Source: Phycisphaerae bacterium
GTDB lineage: Bacteria > Planctomycetota > Phycisphaerae > Phycisphaerales > UBA1924
Assembly: GCA_022180725.1 (NCBI GenBank)
Contig: BQMO01000012.1
Location: forward strand, 1-43,731
Direction of reading: 5' to 3'
Length of the DNA stretch: 43,731 bases
The position numbers and the translations under genes are program-made. A model generated the notes under the pieces. That model was not told where the DNA came from and ran no database searches. It was given only the letters and a program-made list of their open reading frames with translations. How positions within the stretch are numbered: position 1 is the first letter of the stretch; each line of letters starts with the position of its first letter. Below are positions 35,873-43,731 of the stretch, one piece after another.

Positions 35873-37825
35873 ATGCGTGCAGTGGCGACCCGAGTCGGAA
35901 TCGGCGTGTGTGCCGTTGTCGGCGTGCTGTGGGGCTGTGGCGGCGGCGGAGAGAAGCCGCGACCAGTCGCGGTGCGCCCGATCGTGACCCGTGACGTGCA
36001 TCCGTTGTTTCGCGGGACGATCGGGGCGGAAAGCGAGTTGCGCGGGGTGCAACCGGTGCTGGTGTCGGGGCTGGGGCTGGTGGTGGGGCTGAACGGCACG
36101 GGTGGGGACATTCTGCCCGAGGGCGTGGCGGCGACCATGGAACGCGAGATGGGGCTGATGGGGGTGGGGACGAAGGACGCGTTCCGGGGAACGGCGCTGG
36201 AGGGGAAGTCGCCGCGCGAGGTGTTGCGGGATCGGAACACGGCGGTGGTGGTGGTGCAGGCGGCGATCCCTCCCGGCATGCCGGCGAACGCCACGTTCGA
36301 CCTCGTAGTGCGGGCGCTCAACGCGACGAGTCTGGAGGGCGGAACGCTGTGGACGACACAACTGCGGCTGGGCGGGGCGAGCGTTTTTGGGGGCGTGCAG
36401 GCGCGGGTGCTGGGGAAGGCGCGTGGGCCGATCTTCATCAATCCGTTCGCGGAGCGTGGGCGCGAGCAGGAGGGCGTGACGCGGACGGCGGGGCGCGTGC
36501 TGGACGGCGGCTGGGTGACGGACCCGTTCGACATTGAGTTAGTGCTGGACAGCAACAGCCACGCCCGGGCGCGGGCGGTCGTGTCGGCGATCAACGGGCG
36601 GTTTCCGCAGGGGCCCGGCGACCCGGTGCAGACGGCGCGTGGACGGACGGTGAACGAGTCGGGGGGGAGCATCGCGCTTCATATCCCAAGGCGGTACCGG
36701 ACGCAGCCGGGCGAGTTTCTGGAGTTGGTTTCGCACCTGAGCATCGACCCGAGTTTCCCGGAGCAGCAGGCCAAGCGTCTGGTGGAGGGCGTGAAAGCCG
36801 AGCCGGCGCTGGCGGAGGATGCGTCGTGGTGTCTCGAGGCGATCGGGGCGCGGGCGTTGCCGATGATCCGGGAGTTGTACGAGTACCCGGAGTTGGCGCC
36901 GCGGATGGCGGGGCTGAAGGCGGGGGCACGGCTGAACGACGCATTGGCGGCCGGGCCGCTGAAGGAGATCGCGCGGACGGGGCAGGGGACGGTGCGGACG
37001 AAGGCGGTGGAGTTGCTGGGGCAGTTGGACGGCGGGCCGACGGTGGACCTGGCGTTGCAGGAGTTGCTGAGCGAGCCGCTGACGGTGCGGGTGGCGGCGT
37101 ACGAGGCGCTGGCGGCGCGGGTGACGCGGATGCAGGTGCGGCGGCTGCAGCAATCGTTGGGGGCGGCGGGTGACGCGGTGCGGGTCTCGCCGACGCGGCT
37201 GGAGGTCATGGCGCAGGAACGCTGGCCACGCCGGAATTTTCAGGGCCTTGAGCGGCGGCAGGTGGGCGGCAAGTTCTTTCTGGACCTGGTGCCGTTCGGG
37301 GAGCCGCTGGTGTACGTGACGCAGCAGGGCCAGCCGCGGATCGTGCTGTTTGGAGCGGACCAGTCGCTCAAGAGGCCGGCGGTGGTCTCGGCGTGGGACG
37401 ATCGGCTGACGATCCTGACTGAGGAAGGGACGACGGCGGTTCGGGTGCGGCACGTGCCCACAACGGGCGGTGCGGCGGTCGAGCGGGTGGTTCAGGCCGA
37501 TCTGGTGGCACTGATCGAGTACATGGCCAAGGACGCCTCACCGGAGGACACGTCGGCGGGGCTTGGGCTGTCGTACAGCGACGTGGTGGGCGCGTTGTCG
37601 GCGCTGGTGAAAGGCGGGATGACCTCGGCCTCGCTCTCGACGGAACAGGACAAGTTGAGGGGGATGATCGCGTCGGCGGCGGCGTCGCAGGACGCGGTGG
37701 AAAGGCCGGAGAAGCCCGGGGACGAGCCGATTGTTCTCCAGACCGCGCCGGGGCGTGTGCCGACGGAGGACGCCGCTACGCCGCGACCGAAGATCGTGCC
37801 GATCGTTCCTGTCAACCCACGCTGA
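35873..37825 (+). CDS. FlgI-like (P-ring family) lipoprotein with HEAT-like repeats
   Basis: 650 residues. FlgI forms the flagellar P ring and is usually about 360 residues with a plain Sec signal. Here the signal ends in LWGC (Cys22), a lipobox-like site although Trp at -2 is unusual. The FlgI-type core covers about 55-240: LVSGLGLVVGLNGTGGD, RNTAVVVVQAAIPPG, FDLVVRALNATSLEGGTL and GPIFINPF. A middle region (about 300-440) has HEAT-like helical pairs (ELAPRMAGLKAGARL; VRTKAVELLGQL; LTVRVAAYEALAAR). A further mixed domain and an acidic Pro-rich tail follow. GGAG lies 8 bases before ATG 35873. No other flagellar gene is in the window, so a flagellar role is unproven. Confidence 0.82.
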   Translation: MRAVATRVGIGVCAVVGVLWGCGGGGEKPRPVAVRPIVTRDVHPLFRGTIGAESELRGVQPVLVSGLGLVVGLNGTGGDILPEGVAATMEREMGLMGVGTKDAFRGTALEGKSPREVLRDRNTAVVVVQAAIPPGMPANATFDLVVRALNATSLEGGTLWTTQLRLGGASVFGGVQARVLGKARGPIFINPFAERGREQEGVTRTAGRVLDGGWVTDPFDIELVLDSNSHARARAVVSAINGRFPQGPGDPVQTARGRTVNESGGSIALHIPRRYRTQPGEFLELVSHLSIDPSFPEQQAKRLVEGVKAEPALAEDASWCLEAIGARALPMIRELYEYPELAPRMAGLKAGARLNDALAAGPLKEIARTGQGTVRTKAVELLGQLDGGPTVDLALQELLSEPLTVRVAAYEALAARVTRMQVRRLQQSLGAAGDAVRVSPTRLEVMAQERWPRRNFQGLERRQVGGKFFLDLVPFGEPLVYVTQQGQPRIVLFGADQSLKRPAVVSAWDDRLTILTEEGTTAVRVRHVPTTGGAAVERVVQADLVALIEYMAKDASPEDTSAGLGLSYSDVVGALSALVKGGMTSASLSTEQDKLRGMIASAAASQDAVERPEKPGDEPIVLQTAPGRVPTEDAATPRPKIVPIVPVNPR

Positions 37826-37890
37826 CGCTTCGCGCAAGAGGGCTGTACGGAGCGTGACGAGCGCCGCACAGGCCGTGAAAAGGCATGAAG
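37826..37890. other. Short intergenic after the flgI-like gene
   Basis: No gene and no clear terminator is seen before the smc promoter candidate. Confidence 0.4.
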
Positions 37891-37919
37891 TTGCGCGACC
37901 CGAGCCGATCTGATACACT
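37891..37919 (+). promoter_or_regulatory. Promoter candidate for smc
   Basis: TTGCGC (37891-37896), a 17-base spacer and TACACT (37914-37919), giving a leader of about 83 bases. Confidence 0.5.
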
Positions 37920-38008
37920 GGCCCCGCCGCGGAGTTGCGGCGTTTGTACGGCCGCCCCTCGCGTCCCCCGCGCTGGGCCCCTCGGAGCACGGAGGTTGCG
38001 AGGACATC

Positions 38009-41000
38009 ATGCGTTTGACCAGGCTGACGTTGAATGGGTTCAAGAGTTTCGCGGACCGGACGGTGTTCACCTTTGACGACCCGGTGACGGGGATCGTGGG
38101 GCCGAACGGGTGCGGGAAAAGCAACGTCGTCGATGCGATCAAGTGGGTGCTGGGGGAGCGGTCGAGCAAGAGCCTCCGCGGAACGGAGATGATCGACGTG
38201 ATCTTCGCGGGGAGCGCGTCGCGTCCGCCGCTGGGCATGGCGAGCGTGTCGCTGACGTTCGAGAATCCGCTGTTGCCGGAAGGCGCCCGGCGTGCGAACG
38301 AACCGTTGAATGAGGCTGGGCGCGAGTCGGTGGTCGAGGCGGCGTCCGCCGATGAACGCCACGAACCCGCGGACCCGTCGTCGATCCCGAACACCCCGAT
38401 GACCTCCGCGGGACGTATTCGCCGGGCGTTGCCGGTGGACGCGGACACGGTGGAGATCGAGCGGCGGCTGTACCGGGACGGGTCGAGCGAATACCTCATC
38501 AACGGGAAGGTGGCGCGGCTGAAGGACATCCGCGAGATGTTCCTGGACACGGGCGTGGGGGCCGACGCGTACTCGATCATCGAGCAGGGGAAGGTCGACG
38601 CGATGCTGCTGGCCAGCCCGCAGGAACGGCGGGTGATCTTCGAGGAAGCGGCGGGGATCGCGAAGTACAAGCAGCGGCGGATCGAGGCGACGCGGAAACT
38701 CGAGCGGACGCAGGCGAACCTCTCGGGCGTGCGGGAGCAGTTGGAGAGCACGGAGCGAAGGCTTCGGCTGGTGCGTGGGCAGGCGGCCAAGGCGCGGAAG
38801 TTCGTGGAACTGGACGGGGACCTGCGGGCGTGGCGTCTGGCGCTGGCGTTTGAGCAGTACGACGACCTGGAACAGCGGCTGGCAGGGCTAACGAGCCGGC
38901 AAGCGCTGCTGGACGGGGAGCGAACGCAGCGCGGAGCGCAGGTGGCGGCGCTGGAAGCGGCCAAGCAGGAGGCGGAGATCGCGCGTCGAGAGGCGACGGA
39001 GGCGGTGCAGGCGTTGGAACAGGCACGGCTGAGCGCGTCGCATGAGCGGGAGCAAGCCGAGCAGCGCCGCGTCATGCTTGAACGGGCCGCGGAGGAGGCG
39101 CATCGGCAGTCGGCGCAGGATCGGCAGCGTCTGGGCGACCTGGAGGCTCGTCGGTTGGCGGCGGAGCGGGGGATCGAGGAGCAGGCGGCGGCGGTGCGGA
39201 CGGCCACGGCGCGGCTCGCGGAGGCCGAACAGCGGCTGGCCCTGGCGCACGCGCAGCGTGGCGAGGTGCTGGAACTGCTGACGGATCGGCGGGCGGCGAT
39301 GGGGTCGAAGAGCGCGGGCGTCCAGCAGATTGAGCGTGAACGGATCCAACTGCTGGCCACGGTGGCGGGCGAGGCCAAGCGGGCCGAGGGGCTGCGTGAG
39401 CATGATCAGCGTCTGGCGGAGCGTGTGGCGCGGCTGGCGGACGACATGGCGGGACTTCGCGAGGTGATCGCGGCTGGCGAGATCGCCGCGCGGGCTGGCG
39501 CGGAGACGGTCGTGGCGTCGGACGCGCGGCTCCGTGAACTGGAAGGTCAGGTCGGACGGCTGAGCGAGGATCGCCGGGAACGCGCGGAACGGCTGGGGCG
39601 GCTGGAGCAGGACGTGGCGCGTCTGGATGCGCGGCGCGCGGTCCTGCACGAGATGATCCAGACGCGGGCCGGGTTTGAGGAGGCGGTGCGGCGGGCGATG
39701 GAACTCCGTGCCGAAGGGCATGGCTTTGCCGGGGTGCTTGCGCCGCTGGCGGATTTGATCGAAACACGGGGCGATCTGGACGGCGTGGCGGCGGGAGCGG
39801 TCGAGTTGGCGCTGGGGGCGGACCTGCAAGGGCTGGTCGTGGAAACGACCGCGGCAATCCCGTCACACGATGAACTCGCGAATCTCCCCGGGCGGGTCAC
39901 GTTCCTGCCGCTCTCGGGCGTGTCGGGCGGGGGGCCCGTGCCAACGCCGGATGCGGGGCTGGCCCTCGGCGGGGTCGAGGTGCACGATCCGCACGGCCGG
40001 GTGATCGCGTTGCGGTCGCTCGTGCGTCCGCGCGAGGGCGACGCGGCGGACCCCCGTCTGATGGACCTGCTCGATCGGCTGTTGGGGCGGACGTACCTGG
40101 TGGAGAACCTGGATGCGGCGTTGCTGCTCTCGGCCGGTCCATTGGCGGGGGCGTACGCGCGGTTTGTCACCCGCGATGGCCTTGTCATGGACCCGCAAGG
40201 TCGGGTGAGCGCCGGGCGACCGACCACGACCGGCGATCGGACAATCGGCCTCTTGGGGCGTCGGGCGGAACTGGACACGCTGACCGGGCAGGTGGCCGGG
40301 CTTTCGAGCGTGCTGCATGACGAGCGAGCGTTGCTGGCGGGGTTGGATACGGACGCGGCAGGGTTGTCCGACCAGGTGGCCGCGGCGCGGGGCACGCTGG
40401 CGCAGGTCCAGCGGGCGGCGATGAGCGAGCAGAACAAGGTGGAGCGACTGGGGGCGGACCTCGCGCGGCTTGAGCGCGAGCACACCGGGTTGACGCTCGA
40501 GGCGGCGCAGGCCCGGGAACGGTTGGGCACGCTGGAACAGGACTTGGAGTCGCTCCGGGCGCGGGCGGATCGGCTGGGGCGTCTGCACACGGATGAACAG
40601 ACGGCCCTGGCGAGCATCGAGGACGAGGTTCGAGCGATCCAGGCGCGGGCCGATGCGGCCTTGGAGCAGATGTCGGCGGAGAAGGTCGAGGTGGCGAGGC
40701 TGGGGGACGAGGCCGGGGCGGCGCGGCGCGAACTCTCGCGGCTGGAACTGGTTCGGGACGAGGCCCAGCGGCACGCACGCGACCTGCACGGGCATGTGCA
40801 GCACCTGGAGGAGCGGCTGATCGAGCACCGGGCGGGGATCGAGCAGTCCGTCGCCGCGGCGCGGGCGGCGGAGACGCGCGGCGAGGAAGCGATTCGCGAA
40901 CTGGGCGAGCGGCGCACCGCGCTCGGTGATCTGGAGCGTGCGTGCGAGGATCTGGGGACGCAGTTGACGGCGTCACGGCAGCGGTTCCAGGTCGTCGAGC

Positions 41001-42013
41001 GCGACTGGCACAGCCTCGAGGTGTCGCGTCGCGAGGTCGAAGTGAAGCGTGAGAATCTTCAGGCGAGGGCATTGGAGGAGATCGGCATCGACCTGGTCGC
41101 CGAGTACCCCGAATACCGCGGCGTGATGAGCGACGGCACCGTGACGCGGATCGACACGAACGAGGCGGCGCGGAACATCGACGTGCTGCGGGAGGCGGTC
41201 AAGAAACTCGGGAATGTCAACCTCGACGCGCTGGAGGAAGAGACGACGCTCGAATCGCAGAACGAGCGGCTGGTGCAGCAGGTGGCCGACCTGGACGACG
41301 CCCGCGACCAGTTGGAGCGGCTGATCGAGGACCTGAACGCGGTGAGCAAGGCGCGGTTCGGGGAGGTCTTCGAGAAGATTCGGGAGCACTTCGCGGGGGA
41401 GACGGGGATGTTCCGGCGGCTCTTCGGCGGCGGGCGGGCCGAGGTTCGCCTGATGTCGCTGGTGAAGGAGGTTGAAGGCCCGGACGGCTCGATCCAGAAG
41501 GTGGAGACGGGGGAGACGGACCTGCTGGAGAGCGGGATCGAGGTCGTGGCCAAGCCTCCGGGCAAGGAGCCGCGGAGCATCAGCCAGCTCTCGGGCGGGG
41601 AGAAGACGCTGACGGCGGTGGCGTTGCTGATGTCGATCTTCCGCAGCAAGCCGAGTTGCTTCTGCGTGCTCGACGAGGTGGACGCGGCGCTGGACGAGGG
41701 GAACGTGTCACGGTTTACCCAGGCGGTGCGGGACTTCACCGACCTGTCGCACTTCATCGTGATCACGCACAACAAGCGGACGATGCAGGCGGCGGATCGG
41801 CTGTACGGGGTGACGATGCAGGAGCGCGGCGTGTCGACTCGGGTGAGCGTGCGGTTTGACGAGGTGGGGAAAGACGGGCAGGTTCTGCACGACAAGGACA
41901 CGCCCCACAAGCACCATCCCGAGCCGCCGATCGTGGAGGTGAAAGACGCGAGCGTGCTGGACGGGATTCTGGCGAGACGGGCCAGGGCCGCGTCGAAGGC
42001 CCCGGCCTCTTGA
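38009..42013 (+). CDS. smc: Chromosome segregation ATPase SMC
   Basis: 1,334 residues against about 1,190 for typical bacterial SMC. SMC dimers with ScpAB form a ring that organises and segregates chromosomes. Walker A is GPNGCGKSN (31-39). The first coiled coil runs to a hinge at about 570-720 ([16 protein letters not shown] and [12 protein letters not shown]); the second coil follows. The head ends with signature [14 protein letters not shown] (about 1193) and Walker [16 protein letters not shown] (about 1216). An extra acidic/polar segment of about 60 residues is inserted in the N-terminal head between [12 protein letters not shown] and [19 protein letters not shown]. Start ATG 38009 has AGGA about 5-6 bases upstream. 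It is preceded by its own promoter candidate and followed by a small membrane-protein gene. Confidence 0.96.
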   Translation: MRLTRLTLNGFKSFADRTVFTFDDPVTGIVGPNGCGKSNVVDAIKWVLGERSSKSLRGTEMIDVIFAGSASRPPLGMASVSLTFENPLLPEGARRANEPLNEAGRESVVEAASADERHEPADPSSIPNTPMTSAGRIRRALPVDADTVEIERRLYRDGSSEYLINGKVARLKDIREMFLDTGVGADAYSIIEQGKVDAMLLASPQERRVIFEEAAGIAKYKQRRIEATRKLERTQANLSGVREQLESTERRLRLVRGQAAKARKFVELDGDLRAWRLALAFEQYDDLEQRLAGLTSRQALLDGERTQRGAQVAALEAAKQEAEIARREATEAVQALEQARLSASHEREQAEQRRVMLERAAEEAHRQSAQDRQRLGDLEARRLAAERGIEEQAAAVRTATARLAEAEQRLALAHAQRGEVLELLTDRRAAMGSKSAGVQQIERERIQLLATVAGEAKRAEGLREHDQRLAERVARLADDMAGLREVIAAGEIAARAGAETVVASDARLRELEGQVGRLSEDRRERAERLGRLEQDVARLDARRAVLHEMIQTRAGFEEAVRRAMELRAEGHGFAGVLAPLADLIETRGDLDGVAAGAVELALGADLQGLVVETTAAIPSHDELANLPGRVTFLPLSGVSGGGPVPTPDAGLALGGVEVHDPHGRVIALRSLVRPREGDAADPRLMDLLDRLLGRTYLVENLDAALLLSAGPLAGAYARFVTRDGLVMDPQGRVSAGRPTTTGDRTIGLLGRRAELDTLTGQVAGLSSVLHDERALLAGLDTDAAGLSDQVAAARGTLAQVQRAAMSEQNKVERLGADLARLEREHTGLTLEAAQARERLGTLEQDLESLRARADRLGRLHTDEQTALASIEDEVRAIQARADAALEQMSAEKVEVARLGDEAGAARRELSRLELVRDEAQRHARDLHGHVQHLEERLIEHRAGIEQSVAAARAAETRGEEAIRELGERRTALGDLERACEDLGTQLTASRQRFQVVERDWHSLEVSRREVEVKRENLQARALEEIGIDLVAEYPEYRGVMSDGTVTRIDTNEAARNIDVLREAVKKLGNVNLDALEEETTLESQNERLVQQVADLDDARDQLERLIEDLNAVSKARFGEVFEKIREHFAGETGMFRRLFGGGRAEVRLMSLVKEVEGPDGSIQKVETGETDLLESGIEVVAKPPGKEPRSISQLSGGEKTLTAVALLMSIFRSKPSCFCVLDEVDAALDEGNVSRFTQAVRDFTDLSHFIVITHNKRTMQAADRLYGVTMQERGVSTRVSVRFDEVGKDGQVLHDKDTPHKHHPEPPIVEVKDASVLDGILARRARAASKAPAS

Positions 42014-42045
42014 ACCGGCGTTGACGCCGGGAAAGGAGCGCGGCG

Positions 42046-42519
42046 ATGCTGCTGACGGCGATCACACAGAGCGGAGGGGGCGGGCTGGACGCGGTGTTGC
42101 AGGGAGTCCCCGGGTGGACGGTGGAGTGGATACGGGCGGTAAACGCGCGGCTGGATGTTTCCTTGGCGGGGACGATGGCGGGGCTGTCGTTCGCGGCGGG
42201 CGGGCTGGTGGCCGGGGCGGCGGGGGCAATGGAATCCAGCCATGCGACGATCCGTGCGAACAAGGGGATCGTGGATAAAACGGCGCAAGCAAGGCTGGAT
42301 CGGCTACGCACCGCGGCGAGTGCTTCGTTCACCTCGTTCTACGCGTTCGTGATCTTCGTCATCGCCGAGTTGACGGCGGACGCCGGATTGGCGGCCTCGC
42401 AGGCGCCATCGCACCTGGTGTGGCAGGACGGGGCGATGCTGCTGACCTCGGGGGCCGCGGGCGGGTGGGGCCTGTTCCAGTTGGTGCGTGCGGCGGGTCT
42501 GCTGCGGAAGAACATGTAG
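42046..42519 (+). CDS. Small membrane protein of unknown function
   Basis: 157 residues. I do not recognise the family. There are three hydrophobic segments: about 45-62 (AGLSFAAGGLVAGAAGAM), about 95-112 (SFTSFYAFVIFVIAELT) and about 132-150 (LLTSGAAGGWGLFQLV), with a basic hydrophilic stretch of about 30 residues between the first two. AGGAG lies 7 bases before the ATG. It follows smc after 32 bases and ends at a strong hairpin, so it is probably the last gene of the smc transcript. There is no evidence that it works with SMC. Confidence 0.75.
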   Translation: MLLTAITQSGGGGLDAVLQGVPGWTVEWIRAVNARLDVSLAGTMAGLSFAAGGLVAGAAGAMESSHATIRANKGIVDKTAQARLDRLRTAASASFTSFYAFVIFVIAELTADAGLAASQAPSHLVWQDGAMLLTSGAAGGWGLFQLVRAAGLLRKNM

Positions 42520-42525
42520 AAACGA

Positions 42526-42554
42526 CCACGCCCGCCTTTGGAGGGCGGGCGTGG
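42526..42554. terminator. Hairpin terminator between converging genes
   Basis: CCACGCCCGCC/GGCGGGCGTGG (42526-42536 with 42544-42554), a perfect 11-bp stem with a 7-base loop. The T-tract is weak in both directions (TCGTTTC on the minus strand). It probably serves both converging transcripts. Confidence 0.7.
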
Positions 42555-42604
42555 CGTCAAGGGAACCGGACAGGCCGTGGCGCGTGAGCGCCGCCGGAGG
42601 TCCG

Positions 42605-43567
42605 TTACTTCTTCATGGCGATGGGCTTGGCGACCGGTTGGGTCGCGGGCTCTTCGCTCTGGAGGTCCCGCGGGGTGATCTCGATGACGTTGGGCTTGGG
42701 GGCCGAGACGCGGGGCGTGAGAGTCTTGTAGGTCCGCGTGGCGTCCATCTGGATTTTCGCCCGTTCCTCGTACGAGTTCACGTTCGTGGAGGTGGCGAGG
42801 GATTCGAGGCGGGCTTCCTGTTTCGCGCGGATGTCGGCAAAGCGGGACGAGAGGTTCTGCATGCTGCCGGCGTGGTAGCGGCTGTTCTCGTCGAGCGTGC
42901 GCTGTCGCTTCTCCATGATGGTAATGAGTCGCTCGTTACGGGCGATGGTATCGACCTGGCGGTCCATCTGCCAGAGTTGAGCCTGGAAGTCGGTGTACTC
43001 CTGCTGGAGTTGGCTCTGGAGCTGCGACAGACGCTGTTCCTGCTGGCCGAGGTAGCCAAGGTCTCGCTCGATGTCCGCGGCCCGCTGGATATAGGCGTCC
43101 TGGACCTGCTGAATCTGTCGCGCCTTGACGTACGCCGCGTTCATGTCGAGCGATTCGTCGTTGAAAACGACGCGGACGATGGCGGCGTCGCCCATGCCGG
43201 CGGCGGCCTGGCGGGTGGTTTCGGCGCGGCCGATCAGCCCGCGCATCTGGTCGAGGTCGGCGCTGGCGAGCGCGACCACGCGGTCGGACACCTCGGCCTC
43301 CTGGCGGAGTTGCGAGACCTGCTGCCGAAGTTCGGCGAGGTCGCGCCCGACGGCGGCGATACGCTCGGGATACTCGGCGCCCAGCGTGCGCATCTGGTGG
43401 CGCAGGGCAACGGGGTCCTCGATGTGGGCGTCGATCACGGAGTTGATCGACCCGCGCGTCTGGCTGAAGAGGGCGGCGAGCCGGTCCGGCCCGGCGATGA
43501 CGGCGGCGGTGCCCCCGACCAGCCCGGCGATGACGGCGTAGCGAACAAGATGCTTGGTGAATCCCAT
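42605..43567 (-). CDS. Membrane-anchored coiled-coil protein, unknown
   Basis: 320 residues. An N-terminal hydrophobic helix (about 8-26, VRYAVIAGLVGGTAAVIAG) is followed by a long coiled coil rich in Gln, Glu, Arg and Leu (about 65-250) and a Pro/basic tail. The start of the soluble part (INSVIDAHIEDPVALRHQM) recalls the first helix of PspA/Vipp1 proteins, but the anchor and the rest differ, so I do not assign it. AGGAG lies 6 bases before ATG 43567. It converges on the small membrane-protein gene downstream of smc. A role in envelope structure is possible but not shown. Confidence 0.78.
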   Translation of the reverse strand: MGFTKHLVRYAVIAGLVGGTAAVIAGPDRLAALFSQTRGSINSVIDAHIEDPVALRHQMRTLGAEYPERIAAVGRDLAELRQQVSQLRQEAEVSDRVVALASADLDQMRGLIGRAETTRQAAAGMGDAAIVRVVFNDESLDMNAAYVKARQIQQVQDAYIQRAADIERDLGYLGQQEQRLSQLQSQLQQEYTDFQAQLWQMDRQVDTIARNERLITIMEKRQRTLDENSRYHAGSMQNLSSRFADIRAKQEARLESLATSTNVNSYEERAKIQMDATRTYKTLTPRVSAPKPNVIEITPRDLQSEEPATQPVAKPIAMKK

Positions 43568-43731
43568 GACTGTCTCCTGCGGCTTGCCCCGCCGCGCCCG
43601 CCTCGGGTACGCCCCGCATGAGCGGGTGAGCGCGTGTGTGTCCGGGGCGTTGTTGGGAACATCCCACTGACGATTTCATGATTGCTCCCATCCGTTGCCC
43701 TGCGGACCAAGCAATACCCCTTGACGGGGGG
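43568..43731. other. Right-edge stretch, no gene seen
   Basis: Upstream region of the coiled-coil protein gene. No clear promoter was found. A short CCGC/GCGG hairpin lies near 43613-43625. Confidence 0.35.

Overview
The window is GC-rich (roughly two thirds G+C by eye) and densely coded on both strands. I think it comes from a planctomycete, most likely of the Phycisphaerae. The basis is two short secreted proteins with a PEP-CTERM-like tail (PAPGA, then LMGLGGL, then RRRR), a lone long secretin, a B12-dependent ribonucleotide reductase, a CpcT-like/FKBP protein, a FlgI-like lipoprotein, and several genes that seem to start without a Shine-Dalgarno site. The lineage is inferred from family composition, not from a marker gene.

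Layout. 1-2.2 kb: the start of an MnmE-like protein (cut by the left edge) and type III pantothenate kinase coaX, divergent from an unknown gene. 2.2-6.85 kb: a long structured leader and a large secretin, a clear terminator, then an STAS/anti-sigma-kinase pair. 6.9-9.7 kb: an iscS-iscU-iscA iron-sulfur cluster operon followed by a tandem-ACT protein. 9.7-16.1 kb (minus strand): sigma-70 factor, unknown exported protein, thioredoxin reductase, methyltransferase, a prokaryotic pentameric ligand-gated ion channel and a PQQ-type sugar dehydrogenase. 16.4-28.2 kb: a UVR-motif protein (plus strand), then a minus-strand run of AAA ATPase/DUF4143, PhyH-like oxygenase, malate dehydrogenase, CpcT-like/FKBP isomerase, DnaJ-like chaperone, polyprenyl-phosphate sugar transferase, MnmG and a cation:proton antiporter. 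28.3-30.9 kb: flavin reductase and two PEP-CTERM-like paralogues, each with its own sigma-70-type promoter and terminator. 31.3-35.6 kb: a dcd-nrdJ deoxynucleotide operon with an operator-like palindrome pair and a 5' hairpin. 35.9-43.6 kb: a FlgI-like lipoprotein with HEAT-like repeats, SMC, a small membrane protein and a membrane-anchored coiled-coil protein.

Two window-wide patterns stand out. First, the plus strand is C-rich over G from the left edge to about 29 kb and G-rich over C from there to the right edge, largely regardless of coding strand. A change in this direction is what a replication origin, or a rearrangement boundary, would leave. Second, at least five genes have a TANNNT hexamer 5-6 bases before the start codon and no Shine-Dalgarno site, which suggests leaderless transcripts. 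No tRNA, rRNA, CRISPR array, insertion sequence or prophage was seen.
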